Assembly: GCA_030431525.1 (NCBI GenBank)
Contig: JAUIJC010000002.1
Span: forward strand, 62,001-126,000
DNA: 64,000 nucleotides
Reading direction: 5' to 3'
Origin: Bacteroidia bacterium
GTDB lineage: Bacteria; Bacteroidota; Bacteroidia; Cytophagales; JAAEPT01
Below, in pieces: positions 17,994-27,784 of the stretch. A model generated the notes under the pieces. The model saw nothing but the letters and a program-made list of their open reading frames with translations. It made no database searches and was not told the DNA's origin. Numbering within the stretch: the stretch's first letter is position 1; every line of letters starts with the position of its first letter. The position numbers and the translations under genes are program-made.

Positions 17994-18875
17994 TTATTCA
18001 CCGATTGGCAATCCGTTGCGAGTCATGAAGTTAGCATATGCTACTTCGTAAAGTTCTGTGTCAGGAGAAATGGCCATGGCTTTTTCAAAACTTTGCTTGG
18101 CATAAATTGTCAAGCCATTTTTCTCATAAAAGTTAGCCAAAAGAACGTTGTCTAATGGTTTTTCAAGGTTTAGTTCAGTAAGGAGTTTTGTCTTTTCCTT
18201 GATGATTTCTTGCTCATTCTTAGCCACGTAGATTTGGTACATGACTTTATTATGACTTGGGTTTTCTTTCGAGTCAATGGTAAGAACATAAACCTCGCCA
18301 GCTTTTAGACCTAATTCTTGAGGGTTAAGCTCAAAGCTCTTCTTCTTAGTCTCTTCTCTAACCAATGGCTCGTTGAAACGAGTCACCAATTTAATTTCAA
18401 AGGTTTTAGGTTCTCCTTCAGTCACCCAAGTAATAGCTACTGGTTCATTGGAAAGGATAAAGATTTTCTTTGGTGCCTGAATGTTGATTGGCAACCCACG
18501 TGTTACCGCTCCAGTCACGTCGTTTCGTTGCTTTACATCTTGTCCACCAGAAATGCCATCCATCACAAAGTCAGCATATTCTTTGGTGAAGTTGCCATCA
18601 CCACCGTTTAGTTTTGTGGAGAGTTCAGCAACCGAAAACTCACCTGCAGATTTTAGCTCAAGGGTTTTTCCGTTGTTGTGAATCAAGGCCAAATAGCCAT
18701 TATCTCCAATTTTCACTTTGTCTTCCTTGTTGAGGGTAGAGCCGTAAGAAAGTTCTTTCCAAGCTCCGTTCTGGAGTACCTCATTTTTGCCTGTGAAGGC
18801 AATGACCTTAAAAATTTGCGCATTGGCCATAAAGCAAAGGCCGAGCAACAGGGTGAGCAATGATACTTGTTTCAT
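17994..18875 (-). CDS. Secreted hypothetical protein (FecR-like N-terminal region)
   Basis: Signal peptide MKQVSLLTLLLGLCFMANAQ; lies just downstream of the CHASE2 gene. Confidence 0.7.
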   Translation of the reverse strand: MKQVSLLTLLLGLCFMANAQIFKVIAFTGKNEVLQNGAWKELSYGSTLNKEDKVKIGDNGYLALIHNNGKTLELKSAGEFSVAELSTKLNGGDGNFTKEYADFVMDGISGGQDVKQRNDVTGAVTRGLPINIQAPKKIFILSNEPVAITWVTEGEPKTFEIKLVTRFNEPLVREETKKKSFELNPQELGLKAGEVYVLTIDSKENPSHNKVMYQIYVAKNEQEIIKEKTKLLTELNLEKPLDNVLLANFYEKNGLTIYAKQSFEKAMAISPDTELYEVAYANFMTRNGLPIGE

Positions 18876-18988
18876 GATGCGTTATGCTGATTCAAAGTTG
18901 AGTTTTAAGTGATCATTCAAAAAGAAGTCAGTGCTTCCAAGTAAAAACCTTACCAAAGGTTCCTCATAGGTTAAATACTTCTTCTTTT

Positions 18989-20302
18989 TCACACAGTTCG
19001 TCTTGAAAAACGGGTTTGTGAAACCTTACCGTAAACTTTAGGGAAAATGACCTTTTGAATAAAGCCAAAGTGGATTTCCAAGAAGTCACCTGCCAAAAGT
19101 ATGGCAATATAGTAAATGGCGCTTATTTCCAGTTTGAAGTTAAATCGAAGGAATAGAAAGAACGACAAGCATAGGAAGCAAGCTGACAGAATCAAACTAA
19201 ATAGTTTGGTCACTCCATCATAGAGGGCTGGATAATTTTTGTGGACGTTTCGGCAAAATGCGAAGGTGAGAAACATCAAGGTAAAGCCAAGGCCGTGTTG
19301 GATCCAACTTGGAGTTTCTATGATGTAGTTGTCATTGAGAATCGTGGCAATGGCGTTAGCCTGAACTACCACGCCATACATATCCAAGTTTGCCTTACCT
19401 ATGTAATGGTGGTTTAATGGGGTGAAGAATTTATCATCGATGTTTGTTTCGTCCCCCACATGATCACCCATGAAACCAAACAAAACAATTTTGTTTCGAA
19501 TGGCTGATGTATCCACCAGCTTTTCCTCGAAGTCCTTTAGGTCGTAGGCGGCAAAGCACTGGTGAGGATGGAAGGCCTTGATGTAATTTCCTATGTAGTT
19601 GATGGGGAGGATATTACTTTCCTTATCCAGCGCTTTTTGGCCAGCTGTGGAATCATAGAGATGTGCTGTTTTGAGGGCAAATGTTTCTAGGAGCGTATCC
19701 TTCTTGGTAAGCTCAATTTTTGTGTAGAAATCACGGCAAATGAAGAAATTTCCATCCTCATAACCCTTGTCCTGTATGGAAAGGTTGGCTGGAGCAATGT
19801 GGCCAAAGCGGGAAAATTTATCAACCGGAACATGACTCAGGGAGTCAAAAGTTCCGTCGGAAAGGGGGTGAGCCTGTGTGGCTAATACTAAATTCTTAGT
19901 CCTTGAAAAAGCATCTGAAAGAAGCTTGTCCTGCAAAAATGATTTCTCACCGACCAGTTTGACATCCATGGAAACCACTTTTGGATCCATGCCATTCACC
20001 ATATTAATCAACATGGCAATCTCCGCTCTGGAAAGGTGGGCGATGTTGACTATCGTGATGTCGGGGTTAGGAATGGACTCCTCGTTCGAATCCTTTTGAC
20101 GGAACTCTTTGTTCTTATTGAATTGGGAATAGGCAATGTCTGTCAGTTGAACATCAGAGAAAGCCTCGCCCACAGGGTTCAAAAATTCGAGTTGGAGATT
20201 GCCGAGGAGGAAAATAAACAAGAAGAAAAATAAGACGGCAACGAAGTTCTCCCAGTGAAGGATCGTCTTGGGGTCAAATACGGCTTTGAAAAAACGTTTC
20301 AT
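18989..20302 (-). CDS. CHASE2 domain membrane protein
   Basis: DITIVNIAHLSRAEIAMLINMVNGMDPKVVSMDVKLVGEKS...; KIVLFGFMGDHVGDETNIDDKFFTPLN; C-terminal TM segments. Confidence 0.82.
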   Translation of the reverse strand: MKRFFKAVFDPKTILHWENFVAVLFFFLFIFLLGNLQLEFLNPVGEAFSDVQLTDIAYSQFNKNKEFRQKDSNEESIPNPDITIVNIAHLSRAEIAMLINMVNGMDPKVVSMDVKLVGEKSFLQDKLLSDAFSRTKNLVLATQAHPLSDGTFDSLSHVPVDKFSRFGHIAPANLSIQDKGYEDGNFFICRDFYTKIELTKKDTLLETFALKTAHLYDSTAGQKALDKESNILPINYIGNYIKAFHPHQCFAAYDLKDFEEKLVDTSAIRNKIVLFGFMGDHVGDETNIDDKFFTPLNHHYIGKANLDMYGVVVQANAIATILNDNYIIETPSWIQHGLGFTLMFLTFAFCRNVHKNYPALYDGVTKLFSLILSACFLCLSFFLFLRFNFKLEISAIYYIAILLAGDFLEIHFGFIQKVIFPKVYGKVSQTRFSRRTV

Positions 20303-20439
20303 CGATGATTCAATCTGGCTGATGGGTAGTAAACAGTTTCAGAACCAAATTCCCTAGGGCAAATCCGAACTATCCAATTTTTCCTTTTTATTCCCCAAAA
20401 AGCCAAGGTTTTACGTTTACAAAATTAAGGAAAATCTAA

Positions 20440-21420
20440 TTGAATGCCCCTGAAATGAATCTTTCTGTTCAAAGCTTAGTGGAACAAATCCGAAAGGGAG
20501 ACCGAAGAGCCTTGGCCAAAGGCATTACGCTTTTGGAAAGCGGACTGGAAGAGGACAAAAAAAAGGGGGAGGAAGTTCTTGAATCTTTATTGGGAGATAC
20601 TGGAAAGGCATGGCGAATCGGGGTAAGTGGATCTCCTGGGGTGGGTAAAAGCACTCTTATTGAAGGTTTTGGGCAATTTTTAGTGGAGAAGGGAAAGAAG
20701 TTGGCAGTGTTAGCGATTGACCCTACAAGCAGTCTTACTGGTGGGAGTCTTCTCGGCGATGAGGCTCGAATGGAGAAGCTGTCGGCCAATCCTGATGTGT
20801 TTATTAGGCCATCCCCTTCTGGAATGGGGATTGGTGGCGTAAGTTTAACCACCAGAGAGGTTGTGCTGCTTTGTGAGGCTGCTGGATATGATGTGATTTT
20901 GATTGAAACTGTTGGGGCTGGACAGGTGGATACAATGGTTCATTCCATGGCAGACTTTTTCCTGCTGATGGTTCAGCCAAACGCTGGGGATGAACTACAG
21001 GGAATGAAAAAGGGAATTGTGGAATTGGCTGATGCTATTTTTGTGACGAAGGCTGACCAAGCAAAAAGGGTGGCAAGCCAAACCCAACGTTTTTACCAGA
21101 GGTCCTTGGAAATTTATGGTGTTGATCCATTTGGCTGGACACCGAAAGTCCTGCTGGGCTCAGGCTTGGAGGCATTAGGATTTGATAAACTGTACCATAC
21201 GTTGGAGACCTTTTTTGAGAAGGCAAATTGGCCAGAGAAGCGAAAAGGACAACGCGTATTTTGGTTTGAGCAAACCTTGAAAAAGGAATGGGAGAGATTA
21301 CTTGAGGGCTCAGGCAATTATAGCAAACAGATAAAAAAATTAAGGCGTGAGGTTCGCGAAAAGAACCTTACGCCTTACAGTGCTGTCAGCATTCTATTGA
21401 AAGGAATTCATCTTGATTAG
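20440..21420 (+). CDS. meaB: Methylmalonyl-CoA mutase-associated GTPase MeaB (ArgK)
   Basis: GVSGSPGVGKSTLIEGFGQFL, AIDPTSSLTGGSLLGDEARM, ETVGAGQVD; start codon may be TTG (20440) or a nearby ATG. Confidence 0.93.
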   Translation: MNAPEMNLSVQSLVEQIRKGDRRALAKGITLLESGLEEDKKKGEEVLESLLGDTGKAWRIGVSGSPGVGKSTLIEGFGQFLVEKGKKLAVLAIDPTSSLTGGSLLGDEARMEKLSANPDVFIRPSPSGMGIGGVSLTTREVVLLCEAAGYDVILIETVGAGQVDTMVHSMADFFLLMVQPNAGDELQGMKKGIVELADAIFVTKADQAKRVASQTQRFYQRSLEIYGVDPFGWTPKVLLGSGLEALGFDKLYHTLETFFEKANWPEKRKGQRVFWFEQTLKKEWERLLEGSGNYSKQIKKLRREVREKNLTPYSAVSILLKGIHLD

Positions 21421-21590
21421 AACATCTCAGGGTTGTTCCGTCGTTGTTTGGCAATGCGGTTTTTATTTTTTCTGTGTTGAGATTTCCGCTTTTGATGGAG
21501 CGCTCGGTCATTGGGTTCCATGCGTGAGGCACAGGAAGGGATCCCTCCGAGTAAAACTGCTCCAATAAGAAATGGTATAATATGTTTCAT
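21417..21590 (-). CDS. Putative 57-aa basic lipoprotein
   Basis: Reads MKHIIPFLIGAVLLGGIPSCASRMEPNDRALHQKRKSQHRKNKNRIAKQRRNNPEMF, lipobox GIPSC. Confidence 0.6.
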   Translation of the reverse strand: MKHIIPFLIGAVLLGGIPSCASRMEPNDRALHQKRKSQHRKNKNRIAKQRRNNPEMF

Positions 21591-21682
21591 ATCGTGGTCG
21601 ACTTTAAGGTGGGTTCAAGGCATTAATAATAGTGTAACAACAAAAACCTTGACAATTAAGTTTTTCACGAAAAGATTTTGAA

Positions 21683-21844
21683 TCACATCATCCCAGGATG
21701 GGCTTTTCTCATCTTTTGAATGCGCTTTGAATTTTGCCTGCAATGCTTATTTCGGGCAGAACATCCACTTGCTAGAAATAGTGTAATCATTAAGCCAACA
21801 AAGGCTTTGTGAATTGAAACTGTTCTTTTGATTGTTGAACTCAT
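21683..21844 (-). CDS. Putative 53-aa basic lipoprotein, similar in layout to its neighbour
   Basis: MSSTIKRTVSIHKAFVGLMITLFLASGCSARNKHCRQNSKRIQKMRKAHPGMM, lipobox LASGC. Confidence 0.6.
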   Translation of the reverse strand: MSSTIKRTVSIHKAFVGLMITLFLASGCSARNKHCRQNSKRIQKMRKAHPGMM

Positions 21845-21900
21845 TGTGGCGGGAAGAATGTTAAACAAGCAAGGTTTTTCACATCTACGCACGTTTTGCA

Positions 21901-22482
21901 ATGGGAGAGAATAAGAATACCAGATCAAAGGAGTCCATCACTTTTCATCACCAACAGGATCCGCATAAAATCCTATCAAAGCTCAGGCAACTTGAGCAAG
22001 AAGGAGAGCTTTCCAAGGAGTTAGAGGAATTGAAACAGAAGGTTCAAAAGGTCTATCAAGATCATCTGTATGCCAAGATCCTCCAGGAAGCCAAGCAGGT
22101 ATCCTTATTTTCAAAGACCGCGGTATTCTGGACTTCTCTGGGATTTGGAACGTGGATGGGCGGCAGCCTGTTAGCGGCAAACGGAAAAATTCTCAAAAAG
22201 AAAAAACAGGGTTTTAGGGTGTTCCTGTTTTCGATATTGGTGACCGCCATCGCGTGGTTTGGAGGAGCGTTTCTTTCGCCATTTGGCGTTTATCATCCCC
22301 TAAGTTTTAGTTGGTTAGGGATGATTTTTTGGGGAGGAACCAACTTCCTTGGAGGAATCCTGCTCAATGAAACTTTCTATGATAAAATAGCTGGAGAACC
22401 AAAACACAGCTTTAGGAGAATTAGAGGACCAGTGGCTCTTGCCAGTTTGCTGGGGCTTCTCCTTTGGATCTACTTCCTCTAA
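21901..22482 (+). CDS. Hypothetical membrane protein
   Basis: 193-aa ORF with several hydrophobic segments. Confidence 0.7.
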   Translation: MGENKNTRSKESITFHHQQDPHKILSKLRQLEQEGELSKELEELKQKVQKVYQDHLYAKILQEAKQVSLFSKTAVFWTSLGFGTWMGGSLLAANGKILKKKKQGFRVFLFSILVTAIAWFGGAFLSPFGVYHPLSFSWLGMIFWGGTNFLGGILLNETFYDKIAGEPKHSFRRIRGPVALASLLGLLLWIYFL

Positions 22483-22483
22483 A

Positions 22484-22521
22484 AAGGAAAAGGCTTGAGA
22501 CAAAACATCTCAAGCCTTTTT
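22484..22521. terminator. Bidirectional terminator AAAAGGCTTGAGA...TCTCAAGCCTTTTT
   Basis: 12-bp stem between convergent genes. Confidence 0.9.
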
Positions 22522-22524
22522 CAT

Positions 22525-24756
22525 TTAACTGATATCTTTTTGTTTGCTCGTGTTCACAAACAGGACGTCTCCAAGGTCATCATAGCCTTTAAAGACTTCA
22601 TCGGTGCTTCGTTTTACGAGTTCGGCACGAAAGCCGATAATCGTCAAATCAGCATCTTTTGAACGTTTACTGATGACTGTCTTGTGTTCGTTGTTTTCAT
22701 CTCTTGCCACCAGTTCAATATTGGTCGGCGAGATCGGCAATCGCCCTGAATGGATGAGCTCCAAGAGTTTTTCTTTTTGGTCCTGAAGTTCCTCCTGAGG
22801 GTAGAGCGCAAAAATCTTAATGTCGGCTTTTTTCCAATCTGGGTGGCCAGAGATAATGTAGCCAAGCAGAATCATCAAGTTCGCGTTCTGATAATCGCTG
22901 GAGGTAATCCAAATGTGGATGGCGCTCTTGAAACCAAAGCTTCGAATGGAGCTGGCCAACAGACACACATCAAATTCTGTCGATTTTATTAGGGCAAAAT
23001 GCTCTACGATTTCCTTCAAGTCTCCAGGTTTGCCCTTGGCGTACTCAAACAATACCATGTTATTTTCCTTGCCAGAAATACCAGGAAGTTGAAGCACCTG
23101 AACAATAGCATTCGTGAAGGATGGGCTGATAAGCGTATCTACATACACATTACTACCTGTTCGCTCGGCGTTTTTAATTAGCCTTTTCTGAGTTTCTTCG
23201 GCTTCTAAATGGCTGTCCTTAGATAGGTAGCCCTCTATGTAATGAATGTAAGTGCCAAAGCCATACTTGTGAGAAATCCATTTCAGTAATTCAAAAGCGG
23301 CAAAGCGATCAAAGGAAGTACTGGAAACACAAATTACCGATGGACGCCATTTATCTTGGGACTGGTCCTTGTCCACTTTTTGGAGGAAAATCTGCAAGCG
23401 TCGGCTGAACTGGGAAGTCACACCTTGGAAAATGGCGGCCATGCCTCGCTTGTTCTCACTGAAATACGTCACACCTATGTAAATGACGATCATAATCAGT
23501 ATGCCCAAAATGGAGTATCCTGGGTCCATCTTGAACATCAGCCAGAAACATAGAATAGCTCCCAAGAGTGAAAGTGTCCAGCGCGAGCGGAAGGAAGGAC
23601 GGTAGGATGGGTCAGCTGCAAAGTGTTCCAAAAAGGAAATCAGGCAGAGCACACCATAAGTCACCATGAAGAAGACGGATACGATTTTCGCTACCAAGTT
23701 TACATCACCAATTAAGACAATGCCCACGGCAATAATAGAGGTGACAATGGTAGCATTTAACGGCTCCGAAGTCCCTTTTTTATTCCTTCGGAGGAAGGCA
23801 TTCACACCCGCTAATGGGAAGATGTTATCCTTACTGAGTGCTTGAAGTGTTCGAGGAGCTACGATGATGGAGCCGATGGCCGAAGAGATGGTAGCCGCAG
23901 CCAATCCAATTGGGATAATGGGGCCCCAAAGTGCAATTTTTCCCATTACCAATTGGTCATTTGCGAGATCCTTAGGGTCAGCAAAGGCAGCCAATTTCCA
24001 GACAATGGCAATGTAGATAAGCATGCCCATTACGGTGGCAAGCATGGTACCCAATGGGATAGATTTACTTGGGTTTTTGAGCTCACCCGACAATCCAACA
24101 CCGGCTGTCATCCCTGTGAAGCCAGGGAAACAAATGGCAAAAACAGTGAAGAAATCGTATTCGTGGCGACCCTCAATTTCAAAGATGCTCTCAGTCAATC
24201 CATTATGATATTCAGTATTTCCAAGGAAGAAAAACAGCAAGGAAACACCCAAAATGGCAACAACAAAATACAGGAGCTTCAATCCCAAGTCTGCGCCCTT
24301 CCTGATAATCACGAACACCAGAATCAACATGGTGGGTATGGTGATGATCTTCAGGTCGTAAATCAGAATGCCATGCTGTTCCTTTAGGTAGGTGATCACT
24401 GGTTCAAAAGCCTGAGCAAAGGCAATGACATAGAATGCAGCTGAAATGGCTTGAGAAAGGTACAAAGCGACCCCAATGGCACTACCAATATTCAATCCGA
24501 AGGAACGAGAGATGATATAATATTCCCCGCCACCTTCTACTTTTTGGTTGGTTGCAATCTCAGAGATGGCCAGTGCCGTTGGAATGGTCACAAGGTGACC
24601 CAAGATGATGATTCCCAATGCACCTTGGAAGCCGAGGTTACCTACAGCAAAACCAAAACGAAGGAACATGATGGCACCTAAAATGGTGGAGATGGCGGTG
24701 AAAAAGACAGCAGGAGCCCCGAGGCCGGAGGTCTGTTTCAGTAACTTATTGGACAT
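22525..24756 (-). CDS. SLC12-like (cation-chloride cotransporter-type) APC permease
   Basis: TILGAIMFLRFGFAVGNLGFQGAL...VEGGGEYYIISRSFGLNIGSAIG; long cytosolic C-terminal region. Confidence 0.88.
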   Translation of the reverse strand: MSNKLLKQTSGLGAPAVFFTAISTILGAIMFLRFGFAVGNLGFQGALGIIILGHLVTIPTALAISEIATNQKVEGGGEYYIISRSFGLNIGSAIGVALYLSQAISAAFYVIAFAQAFEPVITYLKEQHGILIYDLKIITIPTMLILVFVIIRKGADLGLKLLYFVVAILGVSLLFFFLGNTEYHNGLTESIFEIEGRHEYDFFTVFAICFPGFTGMTAGVGLSGELKNPSKSIPLGTMLATVMGMLIYIAIVWKLAAFADPKDLANDQLVMGKIALWGPIIPIGLAAATISSAIGSIIVAPRTLQALSKDNIFPLAGVNAFLRRNKKGTSEPLNATIVTSIIAVGIVLIGDVNLVAKIVSVFFMVTYGVLCLISFLEHFAADPSYRPSFRSRWTLSLLGAILCFWLMFKMDPGYSILGILIMIVIYIGVTYFSENKRGMAAIFQGVTSQFSRRLQIFLQKVDKDQSQDKWRPSVICVSSTSFDRFAAFELLKWISHKYGFGTYIHYIEGYLSKDSHLEAEETQKRLIKNAERTGSNVYVDTLISPSFTNAIVQVLQLPGISGKENNMVLFEYAKGKPGDLKEIVEHFALIKSTEFDVCLLASSIRSFGFKSAIHIWITSSDYQNANLMILLGYIISGHPDWKKADIKIFALYPQEELQDQKEKLLELIHSGRLPISPTNIELVARDENNEHKTVISKRSKDADLTIIGFRAELVKRSTDEVFKGYDDLGDVLFVNTSKQKDIS

Positions 24757-24876
24757 TCAGTAAACTATTGAAAGTGGTATTTCCTTGCAGGATATGGCGC
24801 AAGATATAAAAATGGAAGCTGTAAAAGCTGTTTCCTCTAAGGAATGCAGCCTTTTGTGAGATTCTGTGAAAATAAG

Positions 24877-24925
24877 AAAGCTATCCATAGCAATGGAAAT
24901 AAGTTCATTGCTGTGGATAGCTAGG
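24877..24925 (-). terminator. Hairpin AGCTATCCATAGCAATG...CATTGCTGTGGATAGCT
   Basis: Long stem downstream of msrB. Confidence 0.7.
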
Positions 24926-24948
24926 GAAGTTAAGGACAATTCCGCCTA

Positions 24949-25431
24949 TTATTTTTTTATGAACTTCAATGAGGCTGAGTTGATGCAATAGCGCAATCCT
25001 GTTGGCTGAGGGCCATCATTGAAGACATGTCCCAAATGCCCATCACAACGTGCACAAGTTACCTCGGTGCGGGTCATCCCATGACTGTAATCCACGATTT
25101 CGGCAACATTTCCTTTTTCGATAGGAGCGTAGAAACTTGGCCAACCCGTGCCAGAATTAAATTTCGTTTCCGAATCAAATAGTGGGAGATCACAACATTT
25201 ACAGGTGTAGGTGCCTGCATCCTTGTTGTCCCAATATTCACCAGTAAAAGCCCGCTCAGTTCCTTTTTTGCGGGTGATTTGGAATTCTTCATCAGTCAGC
25301 TGAGCCTTCCATTCAGCATCGGTTTTCACAATCTTTTCCATCGTAGGGTTGTTTTGCTGTGCCTTCGGTGGGTGATTACCGCACTGTACCAGACCGAAGC
25401 ACAAAAGGGAAAGTATGAATGTTAGTCGCAA
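24949..25431 (-). CDS. msrB: Peptide-methionine (R)-S-oxide reductase, lipoprotein-type signal
   Basis: [48 protein letters not shown]. Confidence 0.95.
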   Translation of the reverse strand: MRLTFILSLLCFGLVQCGNHPPKAQQNNPTMEKIVKTDAEWKAQLTDEEFQITRKKGTERAFTGEYWDNKDAGTYTCKCCDLPLFDSETKFNSGTGWPSFYAPIEKGNVAEIVDYSHGMTRTEVTCARCDGHLGHVFNDGPQPTGLRYCINSASLKFIKK

Positions 25432-25548
25432 GGTCTTATCATTTCACGGTTTAACATAGCGCTCTGTGGAAATAAACGAATAATTACCGTCAATTGGCAC
25501 AATTCCAAGGCCTGCTGTCGTTAATCCGACAAATAAAAGGTCAATGTT

Positions 25549-26037
25549 ATGAAAGCAATAAAATCCCTAATGAAGGCCGTATTGCTGATGTTGAGTGTAG
25601 GGGTCTTCGCTCAGAACACCTCCTCGCAGATGCAGAGCCAATCCGAGAATGACTTGATACAATCGGTGTTCAATGCAGAGAAACGGTCTCTCGTTGATGA
25701 GTACATGAATCTCAAAGGAGAAGATGAAGAAGTCTTCTGGGAGATTTACAATAAGTACGAAGCCGATATGAGTGAGCTGAGTAAGGAGCGTCTGGACCTG
25801 ATGCAGAATTACGCCCAAGACTTTGATAATCTCACAGAGGATCAGGCTGACAAGTTTTCGAAGGAATATTACAAGCTGGACAAGAAGACACAGGCGGTGA
25901 GTCAAAAGTATTACAACCAAATGAAGAAACGACTTTCGCCTAAGCAGGCGCTAAGTTTTAAACAGTTGGATGATTATATCCGCACTGCCGTGAGGTTCCA
26001 TGTATTGGATGCCATTCCGTTTGTAGAAAATAAGTAA
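25549..26037 (+). CDS. Secreted hypothetical helical protein
   Basis: Signal peptide KSLMKAVLLMLSVGVFAQ, heptad-rich body. Confidence 0.65.
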   Translation: MKAIKSLMKAVLLMLSVGVFAQNTSSQMQSQSENDLIQSVFNAEKRSLVDEYMNLKGEDEEVFWEIYNKYEADMSELSKERLDLMQNYAQDFDNLTEDQADKFSKEYYKLDKKTQAVSQKYYNQMKKRLSPKQALSFKQLDDYIRTAVRFHVLDAIPFVENK

Positions 26038-26127
26038 AGCACTGAAGTTACGCAGGCTGTCACCTGCCAAAAGCTATTAGCTATTGGCAGGTGGTGTGAA
26101 AAACAGTGCTGCAAAACTCCAGTAAAG

Positions 26128-26168
26128 CATAAAAAATCCCCCTGAATCATGTTTCAGGGGGATTTAAT
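26128..26168. terminator. Terminator AAATCCCCCTGAA...TTCAGGGGGATTT
   Basis: 13-bp stem between convergent genes. Confidence 0.9.
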
Positions 26169-26170
26169 TT

Positions 26171-27655
26171 TTAGTGAGTTTCAAAAAGTGATTTGGTGAT
26201 CGGGACGTTCCCATAATGGTCCACAAAGACCGCTTTCCCAAAGGAACTGAGCTTGGCATATTCCAAGTTGGAGCTCGACATTAACGTTTCTTGACTTCCG
26301 CCTTCTTGGTCGGTGTCGGAAATAGAAATGGTAAACGGCAAAATTTGTCCTTCAGATGGTTGAATATTGATCCAACGCAAGGGAATAGCAAAGTCCATTA
26401 AATAGCCTCCCGTAATTCGTTCGGCATTGCCCTCCAAAATCAATTTCTTACCATTGTTAGGATAAGTGGTGGTCAGCAAAATTCGTCTTCCGTTTTCACC
26501 TTCAGTGACGTTGACAAGAAGTTGCTGCAGTTTGTTGGCTCCATCGGCAAGCCAAATTTCCATATGGTCAGTGCCAAGGCCTTCGCCCCACACAATGGTA
26601 TTGTCCCTGATGCGTCCTTTCACATAAAGGTTGTCCTTGTCATAGCTGATACTACATCGGCCCCCAAGGTCTTTTTCGCTGCGGAAATTATCCTTGCCAT
26701 AGCTCACCTGAAATTCCTTGAACTCATTAGCTGCCTGACTCCCTTTAGGCGTTACGCGTAGCAGCTGCCCGTTTGCACTGGTCCAGTTCCCAAAATCCAA
26801 AATAGGCTGAGATTTCTGGAACACGCTTTTTGCACAAATCTTTCCGTTGATTAAATCCGTCCAAACGGTGCGTTCCATGCTTCCATCTCCAGAGGTCCAG
26901 TATTGACGGCTAAACATGATGTTCCCTTGGGATTCATATCCTTTCATTGTGGATTCCCCTCGAGCATAAATTTCACGATAGGGAAGGGTGTCGGAAAGAA
27001 TGTAATTTCCTCCAGACCGTGCAATGATGTAATAGTCTCCGTTGCTGTTCCAGTTTTGGGCGGCTCTATTGGTCAGGGCCAAATAGAATTCCTTGCTGTT
27101 CGTGCCCTTTGTGAGAATCACTGTGTCTTGCAGATGCAGGTTATGACGTGACAGCAATTGCGATAGCGAAGCGTTTCCTTTTGGGCCTTCTGACTCAAGT
27201 GCGCTGATGTCCTTCTCAGCTTCGTCATACACATAGAAGCCCATTTTCTCGCCGTTCTTTTGGCGGAAGCCTCGTAGTTCGTGCATGCTGCCGAATTGCC
27301 CTTGGAAGACTGCCACTTCTTTGCCTTCCGTATTCCTTTCCTTCAAAGAAATCACCTCATCTTGGATACTTCCTGTGATGACTTTTGGAGCCTGATTTCC
27401 ATAGCGAATATTGCCGCTCAATTCGGCTCCCTTACGGATGAGCGTTAGGCGGATTTGCTCTTTCTCTGCAATACTCCCCGAAAAGGTCTTTGTGAAATTC
27501 TTGCGGAATGGGTCTGAGGGAACCACCACCTCCTGTTCAATGATTTCTGGGATTTCGGGCAGGGTGGCTTGCTTCTCCTGAACGCGTTTTTTGAGTTCGT
27601 CGCAGGATCCGAAAAGTAATGTGGTCAGGAAAAGGGGAATCAGATGTTTTCGCAT
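26171..27655 (-). CDS. Lipoprotein with C-terminal CBM9-like/DOMON-like region
   Basis: LFGSCDEL lipobox; ISYDKDNLYVKGRIRDNTIVWGEGLGTDHMEIWLADG. Confidence 0.6.
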   Translation of the reverse strand: MRKHLIPLFLTTLLFGSCDELKKRVQEKQATLPEIPEIIEQEVVVPSDPFRKNFTKTFSGSIAEKEQIRLTLIRKGAELSGNIRYGNQAPKVITGSIQDEVISLKERNTEGKEVAVFQGQFGSMHELRGFRQKNGEKMGFYVYDEAEKDISALESEGPKGNASLSQLLSRHNLHLQDTVILTKGTNSKEFYLALTNRAAQNWNSNGDYYIIARSGGNYILSDTLPYREIYARGESTMKGYESQGNIMFSRQYWTSGDGSMERTVWTDLINGKICAKSVFQKSQPILDFGNWTSANGQLLRVTPKGSQAANEFKEFQVSYGKDNFRSEKDLGGRCSISYDKDNLYVKGRIRDNTIVWGEGLGTDHMEIWLADGANKLQQLLVNVTEGENGRRILLTTTYPNNGKKLILEGNAERITGGYLMDFAIPLRWINIQPSEGQILPFTISISDTDQEGGSQETLMSSSNLEYAKLSSFGKAVFVDHYGNVPITKSLFETH

Positions 27656-27784
27656 AGGACAAAAATACCACCTTATAGTGCAAGTAGAAAAACTTTGTCA
27701 CTAAGGCAGGAAGGCAGGATGCTTAAAAAAGCTATTTTTGCCTCCATTGGCTGAACGCCACACATTCCAATTTGAATAGAAGTT

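Noticed and set aside
23842-24387. Plus-strand 181-aa ORF inside the SLC12-like gene
   Set aside because: Antisense shadow ORF with His/Gln/Asn-rich non-protein-like composition
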